NCBI GenBank assembly: GCA_002176905.1
Contig: MSYE01000222.1
Coordinates: 1-5,151 of the forward strand
Source: a bacterium F11
GTDB taxonomy: Bacteria > Elusimicrobiota > Elusimicrobia > F11
Direction of reading: 5' to 3'
DNA length: 5,151 bases
Part shown: in pieces, positions 1-5,151 of the stretch
Layout: every line of letters begins with the position of its first letter
How positions within the stretch are numbered: the stretch's first letter is position 1
Notes under the pieces: model-generated
What the model was told of the DNA's origin: nothing
The model's database searches: none
Seen by the model: the letters and a program-made list of their open reading frames with translations, nothing else
Translations under genes and position numbers: made by a program

Positions 1-42
1 GTCACCGCCGCCGCCATCACCCAAGATTACATTGTCCTCTTG
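1..42 (+). repeat. Tail of a preceding repeat unit (R0)
   Basis: Residues 1-14 read as the ITQDYIVLL strand that leads into the GQA box of R1. This is the end of a unit whose YD and DG boxes lie upstream of the window, so the array continues past the left edge. Confidence 0.8.
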
Positions 43-3000
43 GGTCAAGCCCGCATGGTTCGCTCCACCACCAACACCCACACTGAAAACCGGGATGGTT
101 CCACCAACGATCAAATCCTCACCATGCAGAACCGTTATCAGTCGCATACCGGGCTTCTGGCATGGACCCGGGGTTTTGCCCATTTTCAATCCAATGATGG
201 TTTTGGAAACATCACCCTGGGATTGATCGAACAAAATTACGATATCATCCGGAATCAGTCCCGCCTGAAACAGTCTTATACGCTTGCCGATACTTATAAC
301 CTGAATACGTCTATTAACCATTCTGAAACATGGGTTGAGTTCTTTTATGATAGCGCTGGTCTCCTGATGGATATACCCGCAGAAGGAAACGGAACTTTTG
401 AATCAATGGATCAGTATGGAAATACCACCTTTGGAACCACGCATCAGGTTTATGAAAATTATTTCAATCAAGCGAAGATCACCGAAACCACCACCATCTC
501 AAATACCTATAACCAAGACAGTTCCACCAGCCAACAGGTGATGAAAGTAACAAATGTGTACGATCCCAATAACGGCGTTTTGGTGGGAGCCTATGGAGAA
601 GGGGCATCACTCAGTAATGATGGATTTGGCAATATCACCGAAGCCGGTGAGCTGAACGCCGATGGAAATAATATTGAAAAGGTGGGCATCATCCAAACCT
701 TTGAGATCATTGCCGGTCAAGCCAGAATCAAGACCAACCAAACAAATTCAAAAACCACCAATCATGACAAAACCACCGTTGACCAAGACATGACGGTTCG
801 CAATTTCTATGACGCAAACGGGACCTTGGTGGGGGCCACGGGATCGGGAACCTCTCTATCGTTTGATGGATATAAAGGGTATACAGCGGGGACCATCACC
901 CAAACATACGACATCATCAACGGTCAGGCTGTTGTGGCCAATTCACTTCAATTGTCCTGGACATCGAATGTGAATGGGGAAGGTTCTCTGAGAGAACCGG
1001 TGATTGATCTCGTCAACACCGATGGCTCTTGGGTTCAACAGGTTTCCCGAACCAATTTCTTCTATAACGAATTGGGAGAAATGATTGCGGCGGAGGGCGA
1101 TGGCACGACCTTGAATGATGATGGGGAAGGGAACCTCACGACCTCTGAAATTGATCAGGACTATCGTATCATCCGAGGCCAAGCCAAGGTTGTCCTAACC
1201 ACAACGGATTCCCATTCCACCACCCTCGGTGGCGGGTGGACCGATTCCGAAAGCAGAGTGATCAATTCCTATGATGGTTTTGGCCGACTTCAATTTGTCA
1301 GAGGCGAAGGCGAAGGCCTTTCTTTTGATGGAATTGATACCTGGACCGCCAATGAAACCCAACAAATATACGATGAAGAATTGATACAAGAAAAAGGACT
1401 CACCAAAGTCATTGAAACCATTGCCCGGAGTTTCACCTCCAATGCCCAGCGGGAAGGACGGTATGGGGATCCCCTAAAAAATTCCGACAATACATGGAGC
1501 CGTCAGATAACGTATACCCATTTTCTTTATGATGAAAACGGAATTTTCGACTTTAACAATGCGGAAGGAAAAGACCCGGTTTCCGGTGACGGAATACTGG
1601 AATCGGATGACGGGTTTGGAAACCGAACCACAGGAGAGACCCTTGTCAAATATGATATGAGGATCTTGGCCTTAACCGGTCAAACCAAAATCAGAGAGAC
1701 ATTTAACGACACTGTCACCACCAACCATGACGGCTCTGGTTCCCACCAGAAAATGACGGTCACCAATCGATACGATGAGAAAACCACCCGATTGTTGGAA
1801 ACAACCGGAAATGGTGAAAGCCTTTCCCATGATACGTATCTCAATTACACCAAAGGTGAGATTGAACAAGATTATATTTTGATTCGGGGCCAGGCCTTGG
1901 TATCCAAAACAAGAACCCACTCCTTTACCAGTGATGAGGCTTGGGGTGGAACCTTTGAGCAAGCTCTCTTGGGCAATCCTTCGGTTCGAAATGATGATGG
2001 TTCTTTTACCGTCCAATCCACTGTGGTGGAGAACCAATACGATTTCACTGGACGTTTGGAGGCGGTAGATGGTTGGGGTGCTTCTCTTTCTAATGATGGG
2101 GCTCAAAATTGGACGGCAGCGGGAAAAATCGATCGGACGGACCCAGAAAACAACCCGAATTTTGGAACGATCGTGGAGGCGGGGATTGATCAAGATTATG
2201 TCATCCTTCGCGGTCAAGCGCGCCTCAGCCGGACCACCAACCGCACCTATGCCAGTTCTGTTGATATTGATAAATATATGCAGGCCAGTTTTGAATCTCC
2301 GGTTGAGAACAAAGACCGTTCTTGGTCCAAGCAGGAATTTGTTGTTGTCAACGAATACAGCGATGTCGGGATTTTGACGTTCTCCACCGGTTTTGGACGC
2401 GGGTTATCCAATGATGGTTCACGCCCGAACAATGCCGGTAACTATCAATCGTTCACGGTTCAACAGAACTTTGACATTATTATGGGTCTTGCCCGTTTGC
2501 GGGAAGCCATTACCGATTCCTACAGCAGCAATCAGGATGGGGAAGGGTCCTTCGGGGAACCGGTTCCACTCTCCGATGGAAGTTGGAGTCGAAGTCGTAC
2601 CACCGTCAGCTACACAAACGACCGGGTGGGACGCCTTATTGCGGCGGAGGGAACCGTGGAAACCCTTTCTCAAGATGGCTTTGACCGTTACTCCGCTGGC
2701 CATGGAATCCAAGAGTATGCCATTATTCTTGGACAAGCCCGGGTCACCAAGACCGTGACCAAAAGTTTCTCCAGCGATGCCTTGGGAACCGGTTCTTATG
2801 AAAATCCCAATCCCTTTTCGGATGGAAGCTGGAATCATCAAAAAATGACGGTTCGGAACGCCTACAATGATGTTGGTCAAATCATCCGCGTAAGCGGAAA
2901 CGGATTCAATCTGTCGAATGACGGCTACGGCAACACAACAGAGGGAACCATCACCCAGATTTACAATCAAGAGTTACTAACCCAGAACCATCAGGTCAAA

Positions 3001-5151
3001 TTGGCCCAATCCATCACCCACTCCCGAACCCGCCAAGTGAACGGCAGCGTTGTGGAATCCCAAAACATTGTCTCCAATATTTATGATGAGGGAGGAAACG
3101 GCATCTTGGTTGATGTGCTGGGAGGTTGCCACGATTGCGTGACCACCGCAGACCATATCAAAAACGGAAATTGGAGCTTGGCCCATGATGGGTATGGTCG
3201 CTATACCTTGTCTCTTTCCCAACAGGTTTATAACGGACTCTCTCTCCACGATCATATTGGCGATCAAGACTATGAGGTGTTTGCACCCAAGCTGGAAAAC
3301 ACAGGTCTGGTGAAAGTGGTGATGAACAAAACCTGGAGTTTCTCTTCAAACGCTGAGAAACAAGGAAGTTATGAGATTGATCCTTTGAGAGAAGATTTGA
3401 ACGGTCCCCTTGCTCAGGAAGACGGAACATGGAACCGCCAAACAACAGTGGTGCACAACACCTACACCGATGGCGGAAAACTTACCCAAGCCAAAGGAAC
3501 CGGAGAAACCCTTACCTATGATGGCAAAGCCAATACTAACGCCGGGATTCTGGAACAAGATTTCATTGTCCCGAACGGCGATTTGAAATTGGTTCGAAGT
3601 CAAAGTTGGTCTCATACAGCCCAATTTGACGCCACCCAAGAGATTGGAAATCAGATTATTGGTTCTTATGAATACCCCACCCTTGTGGATCCGGAAAGTG
3701 ACCAACCTAATCCTGGACGAAATCTTGATGACACCTGGAGCCGGCAATATTTGGATACCACCAACGAATACCACGACTCCGGGCGCCTCCTTTCAACAAC
3801 TGCCAAGGGAACCTCCTTGAGTGATGATGGGAATGGCAATCTCACCAAGGGTATGATGGACCAAGAATTTGATGAGGAATTGATAATTATGACCGGACAA
3901 GCGCTTCTTACGGAGTCTCGCACCCAATCATTTAATGTTTCTTCACCCGGTGATGATGAAAACCCTGGTGATGATGAAAATGCGAGTCTCACCCGAGAGA
4001 ATTTTGTTACTTATGTTCAAGATCGGGCCTTTGATACCAAGAACAGCCCATTTGAAGGCCACATGAATGCCGACAAAACATGGGGTTGGCAAGATGTTAC
4101 GGTCAGCAACGAATACGATGACAGAGGAATTCTTTTGGCGACCGCGGGGCTCGGCTCTTCCTTATCTGGCGATGGTCATGGAAATCTGACCGGTGGTGAG
4201 ATCATTCAGACCTATCAAATTGAAAAAGGCCGCGCGTATCTCAAGGCCTCTCAAAACCGAAGCTTTACGGCCACCTTGGCAGATCCGGATCCGCAGACAG
4301 GAACCGTTAAGATCACCGAGTTTAAAGGATCCTATGCCGATCCCATGCGCGATCGGGATCTGTCTCAAAGCCGACAAGAACAAACCGTCAGCAACACCTA
4401 TGAAAACGGGATTCTTGTTGCGGTGACAGGAAGTGGTCATGGCCGAACCAACGATAGCTTTGGAAACAGCACTTCATCCAACCTAACCTTGGTCTATGAT
4501 CAAGAGAAATTGGATCTATATGGCCAAGTGAAGGTCATTGAATCCATTAATGTTACCACCTCAGAAAACGCAGACGGATCATCTTCTGAAACCACGTCGC
4601 ATGTGTTCAATGAATACGCGGACCGCGGAAAATTGAATAACGTTTATGGGTATTCGGATACCCCGCGGGCGGATGATGGTTTTGGAAATATTACCACCAG
4701 CCACACCGATGATGTTTATCAAAGGATGGCAGGCGGATTCTTCAAACGGGTCCAGTCCACAACCAAAAGCGATGCGGAAAACGTCGACTCCACCAGCCGG
4801 CACGATGAAACAACGGTTAATTTTGATTACGAGAACGGACGGCTGGTTCGGGTGTGGGGTGGCGGGAATTTTGTGACCCGAACATACAATGAGACAACCG
4901 AATTAGACGAGATTACGGGTGTTGGATCCATTGTGCAACAATACGAGCTTCTTTATGGACGCCAGAAAATCGTTGATACCAAAAACTTAACAGAATCTTT
5001 CCAAAACGAAGCCGACACCACCATCCGCCTTACGGACAACGCGGGCGTGCGTGGAAACCTTTCTTATGATGCGGAGGGAGAATTTGTTGGTGGTTCCCTC
5101 ACCGATTCGTTGAACGGGAAAACCTATATTATTAATAAGGAGGATGGTCAA
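1..5151 (+). CDS. Internal segment of a giant repeat protein, likely secreted or cell-surface; no start or stop in window
   Basis: Frame 1 is open from the first to the last base: 1,717 codons, no stop, no frameshift. The start codon, ribosome binding site, any signal peptide and the C-terminus lie outside. The translation is an array of about 20 diverged units with three recurring boxes: QxYxIIxGQA, VxNxYDxxGxL and SLSxDGxGNxT. It is rich in Thr, Asn, Asp, Gly, Ser and Gln, has only two Cys (residues 1043 and 1046), and shows no hydrophobic membrane segment. Alternating polar and hydrophobic residues around Gly/Asp turns suggest antiparallel beta hairpins. The YDxxGxL and DGxGNxT boxes recall YD/RHS repeats, but the unit is far longer and lacks the usual short YD period, so kinship is only possible. 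No catalytic motif was seen. A surface adhesin, stalk or contact protein is the best guess; function is unknown. Coding is certain, role is not. Confidence 0.95.
43..252 (+). repeat. Repeat unit R1, short class (70 residues)
   Basis: GQAR box at residues 15-18, 31-residue spacer, YD-type box around Tyr46 (NRYQSHTGLL, Asp replaced by Gln), then a clear NDGFGNIT box at 65-72 and the IEQNYDII strand. It has no GSYE-type module. This is one of the cleanest examples of the minimal unit. Confidence 0.85.
253..465 (+). repeat. Repeat unit R2, short class (71 residues)
   Basis: The GQA box is changed to NQS (residues 85-87). The spacer is again 31 residues to Tyr116 of FFYDSAGLL. The DG box is weak (DQYGNTT, 137-143). 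The unit ends in HQVYENYF before the next box. Confidence 0.75.
466..714 (+). repeat. Repeat unit R3, short spacer with a loop insertion (83 residues)
   Basis: The box is NQAK (156-159), with a 31-residue spacer to Tyr187 (VTNVYDPNNGVL). The strong box ASLSNDGFGNITEAG (202-216) is followed by about 12 extra residues, including ELNADGNN, before IIQTFEII. The extra length therefore lies in the loop after the DG box, not in the spacer. Confidence 0.85.
715..921 (+). repeat. Repeat unit R4, short class (69 residues)
   Basis: GQAR at 239-242, a spacer with TTNHD, then MTVRNFYDANGTL around Tyr270. The box TSLSFDGYKGYTAG lacks the usual Asn but keeps the pattern. The unit ends in ITQTYDII. It is the shortest full unit and a good template for the core fold. 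Confidence 0.88.
922..1176 (+). repeat. Repeat unit R5, long class (85 residues) with the GSYE-type module
   Basis: GQA at 308-310. The spacer is 47 residues and carries the module as SWTSNVNGEGSL, REP and TDGSWVQQ (about residues 319-347, bases 955-1041). The YD box FFYNELGEM is at Tyr355 and the DG box is LNDDGEGNLT (371-380). The unit ends in IDQDYRII. Confidence 0.85.
1177..1395 (+). repeat. Repeat unit R6, short class (73 residues)
   Basis: GQAK at 393-396, a 31-residue spacer with GGGWTDSES, then INSYDGFGRL at Tyr424, the most RHS-like YD box in the window. The DG box is shortened to LSFDGIDTWT. The extra four residues over R4 come from the long form of the following GQA box. Confidence 0.82.
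1396..1677 (+). repeat. Repeat unit R7, long class (94 residues), opened by a long-form GQA box
   Basis: The opening box is the variant YDEELIQEKGLTK (457-469), with Gly466 in place of the GQA Gly. The module is SFTSNAQREGRYGDP and NTWSRQ (about 477-502, bases 1429-1506). The YD box is FLYDENGIF (Tyr510). About eight extra residues (around GKDPVSGDG) come before a clear SDDGFGNRTTG box at 535-545. Confidence 0.8.
1678..1887 (+). repeat. Repeat unit R8, short class (70 residues)
   Basis: Opened by the long-form box YDMRILALTGQTK (551-563). The spacer is 31 residues with TTNHDGSG, shared with R4 (TTNHDK), then MTVTNRYDEKTTRL at Tyr591. The DG box is degraded to LSHDTYLNYTKG. The unit ends in IEQDYILI. 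Confidence 0.82.
1888..2211 (+). repeat. Repeat unit R9, long class with loop insertion (108 residues)
   Basis: GQA at 630-632. The module appears as SFTSDEAWGGTFEQA and DDGSFTVQ (about 641-672, bases 1921-2016). The YD box is NQYDFTGRL at Tyr680 and the DG box is ASLSNDGAQNWTAAG. Roughly 19 extra residues (including DRTDPENNPNFG) then sit before IDQDYVIL, at the same loop where R3 has its insertion. Confidence 0.8.
2212..2484 (+). repeat. Repeat unit R10, long class (91 residues)
   Basis: GQAR at 738-741. The module is seen as ASFESP and DRSWSKQ (762-778, bases 2284-2334). The YD box is VVNEYSDVGIL at Tyr786, where Ser replaces Asp. The DG box is GLSNDGSRPNN. The unit ends in VQQNFDII. Confidence 0.8.
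2485..2730 (+). repeat. Repeat unit R11, long class (82 residues)
   Basis: GLAR at 829-832. The module is SYSSNQDGEGSFGEP and SDGSWSRS (840-865, bases 2518-2595), close to that of R5. The YD box is VSYTNDRVGRL (Tyr871). The DG box is TLSQDGFDRYSAG. The unit ends in IQEYAIIL. Confidence 0.83.
2731..2988 (+). repeat. Repeat unit R12, long class (86 residues), near-consensus
   Basis: GQAR at 911-914. The module is SFSSDALGTGSYENP and SDGSWNHQ (922-947, bases 2764-2841). MTVRNAYNDVGQI holds Tyr955. The DG box LSNDGYGNTTEG (971-982) is textbook. With R5 and R11 it is the best template for the long unit. Confidence 0.87.
2989..3303 (+). repeat. Repeat unit R13, short spacer with a Cys-bearing insertion (105 residues)
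   Basis: Opened by the long-form box YNQELLTQNHQVK (988-1000), with His997 in place of Gly. The 31-residue spacer leads to SNIYDEGGNGIL (Tyr1028). From the YD box to the next Gly (1102) is 74 residues instead of about 40. The extra stretch contains GGCHDC (1041-1046), and after the LAHDGYGRYT box come two successive strand-like segments (SQQVYNGL and DQDYEVF). The unit may be two merged or partly duplicated units. Confidence 0.7.
3304..3576 (+). repeat. Repeat unit R14, long class (91 residues)
   Basis: The GQA box has decayed to GLVK (1102-1105). The module is strong: SFSSNAEKQGSYEIDP and EDGTWNRQ (1113-1147, bases 3337-3441), with about nine extra residues between its halves. The YD box is VHNTYTDGGKL (Tyr1155). 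The DG box is TLTYDGKANTNAG. Confidence 0.78.
3577..3894 (+). repeat. Repeat unit R15, long class (106 residues)
   Basis: The opening box is NGDLKL (1192-1197). The module is SWSHTAQ, then GSYEYP (1221-1226) and DDTWSRQ (1243-1249), spread out by a Pro/Asp-rich linker. NEYHDSGRL holds Tyr1257. The DG box SLSDDGNGNLTKG is at 1272-1284. Confidence 0.78.
3895..4227 (+). repeat. Repeat unit R16, long class with acidic duplication (111 residues, longest unit)
   Basis: Opened by the long-form box FDEELIIMTGQA (1290-1301). The 73-residue spacer holds SFNVSS, a doubled PGDDEN, then SPFEGHMNADKTWGWQ (1349-1364), a weak copy of the module. VSNEYDDRGIL holds Tyr1372. The DG box SSLSGDGHGNLTGG is at 1386-1399. 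Confidence 0.78.
3946..3981 (+). repeat. 18-bp direct tandem duplication encoding PGDDEN twice
   Basis: Bases 3946-3963 and 3964-3981 match except for two silent third-position changes (CCC/CCT and AAC/AAT). The frame is kept. The result is an acidic patch (residues 1316-1327) inside the spacer of R16. It is the only near-identical DNA repeat I noticed, so it is younger than the array around it. Confidence 0.9.
4228..4521 (+). repeat. Repeat unit R17, long class (98 residues)
   Basis: GRA at 1410-1412. SFTATLADPD is followed by GSYADP and SQSRQ (1443-1459, bases 4327-4377), a module that has lost the usual Trp. The YD box is TVSNTYENGIL (Tyr1467) with one residue fewer in the turn. The DG box is NDSFGNST. 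Confidence 0.77.
4522..4731 (+). repeat. Repeat unit R18, short class (70 residues)
   Basis: Opened by the long-form box YDQEKLDLYGQVK (1499-1511). The spacer is 31 residues with ENADGSSSE, then VFNEYADRGKL at Tyr1539 and a clear ADDGFGNITT box at 1557-1566. It returns to the short class after the run of long units. Confidence 0.83.
4732..4956 (+). repeat. Repeat unit R19, short class (75 residues)
   Basis: The GQA box is replaced by GGFFK (1578-1582). The spacer is 32 residues to VNFDYENGRL (Tyr1610). The DG box is not recognisable; VWGGGNFVTRTYNETTE occupies its place. IVQQYELL closes the unit. Confidence 0.7.
4957..5151 (+). repeat. Repeat unit R20, compressed and cut by the window edge
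   Basis: GRQK (1653-1656) opens the unit. Only TDNAGV remains of the YD box. It is followed after a few residues by NLSYDAEGEFVGG, which aligns with the SLSxDGxGNxTxG box. The sequence then reads LTDSLNGKTYII, like the closing strand, and runs off the window. The loss of about ten residues may mean the regular array is nearing its end. Confidence 0.6.

Larger units (their letters stand above)
43..5151 (+). repeat. Protein-level tandem repeat array, 20 units of about 70-111 residues
   Basis: Units are counted from the Gly (or its equivalent) of the GQA box, at residues 15, 85, 156, 239, 308, 393, 466, 560, 630, 738, 829, 911, 997, 1102, 1193, 1299, 1410, 1508, 1578 and 1653. The YD-box Tyr lies at 46, 116, 187, 270, 355, 424, 510, 591, 680, 786, 871, 955, 1028, 1155, 1257, 1372, 1467, 1539 and 1610. 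YD to the next GQA is 38-43 residues in 15 of 19 units, so this half is the rigid core. The GQA-to-YD half is 31-32 residues or 42-73. The copies are clearly related in protein but much diverged in DNA, so the array is old rather than newly expanded. Alignment was by eye; boundaries in weak units (R2, R13, R14, R19, R20) are less sure. Confidence 0.9.

Noticed and set aside
2069..2758. Plus-strand open frames in other phases (2069-2377 and 2393-2758)
   Set aside because: They overlap the continuous repeat-coding frame and do not show the repeat boxes or any recognisable domain, so they are out-of-phase shadows.
3115..3140. CxxC in R13 as a thioredoxin-like or zinc-finger domain
   Set aside because: There is only one pair, with no thioredoxin fold context and no second Cys/His pair close by. 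It is kept only as an oddity, not as a domain call.
196..4692. DGxGN boxes as RTX or EF-hand calcium sites
   Set aside because: The boxes resemble GGxGxD or DxDxDG in part, but they occur once per 70-110 residues rather than as consecutive nonapeptides, and the full ligand pattern is missing. Calcium binding remains possible but is not supported enough to annotate.
943..4803. Many minus-strand open frames, the largest at 1672-2217 (181 codons) and 2419-2970 (183 codons)
   Set aside because: Several, including both of the largest, are codon-aligned with the sense frame. They stay open because the sense strand seldom uses TTA, CTA or TCA codons there. Their repeated features (such as DDTIVLIN and DDIILIN) are the reverse complement of the repeat boxes. 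None has a convincing ribosome binding site or domain.
5137..5146. AAGGAGG directly followed by ATG, like a ribosome binding site and start
   Set aside because: The spacing is zero, too short for a normal site, and the bases are read in frame as KEDG of the large protein. Coincidence is the simplest reading.
1..5151. CRISPR array, insertion sequence or DNA-level satellite as the cause of the repetitiveness
   Set aside because: The periodicity is in the protein. DNA copies are strongly diverged with variable spacing, and I see no constant 25-40-base repeats, terminal inverted repeats or transposase motifs.

Overview
The whole 5,151-base window is the inside of one very large protein-coding gene. 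Plus-strand frame 1 reads through all 1,717 codons without a stop, and neither end of the gene is present. There is no intergenic DNA, RNA gene, promoter, terminator, insertion sequence or CRISPR array. Open frames that can be drawn on the minus strand or in the other plus frames are shadows of this gene.

The protein is one long array of diverged repeats. I count 20 units (the last runs off the end), 69 to 111 residues long and averaging about 86. Each unit has the same order: a 'QxYxIIxGQAR' box, a Thr/Ser/Asn-rich spacer, a 'VxNxYDxxGxL' box, a 'GxGxSLSxDGxGNxT' box, then the next 'IxQxY' strand. Spacing is strikingly regular. From the Gly of GQA to the Tyr of YD is exactly 31 residues in eight units and 32 in one. 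In the other ten measurable units it is 42 to 73, and all ten carry an extra module of the type 'SFxSNxxxxGSYExPxxxxDGSWSRQ'. The GQA box has two lengths (Tyr to Gly of 5 or 9 residues).

Layout by region: bases 1-921 hold short units R1-R4. Bases 922-1887 (R5-R8) alternate long and short. Bases 1888-4521 (R9-R17) are nearly all long units, with one unusual unit, R13, that holds the only two cysteines in the window as a CHDC pair. Bases 4522-4956 (R18-R19) return to short units. Bases 4957-5151 begin a compressed, weaker unit that may be near an array boundary.

The protein is rich in Thr, Asn, Asp, Gly, Ser and Gln, has almost no Cys, shows no membrane segment, and alternates polar and hydrophobic residues as exposed beta strands do. 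It resembles a secreted or surface beta-repeat protein with a distant likeness to YD/RHS repeats. I recognise no named family and no catalytic domain. The organism is probably a bacterium of moderate GC content. Very large repeat genes of this sort are known from Omnitrophota and some other environmental lineages, but that assignment is a guess.
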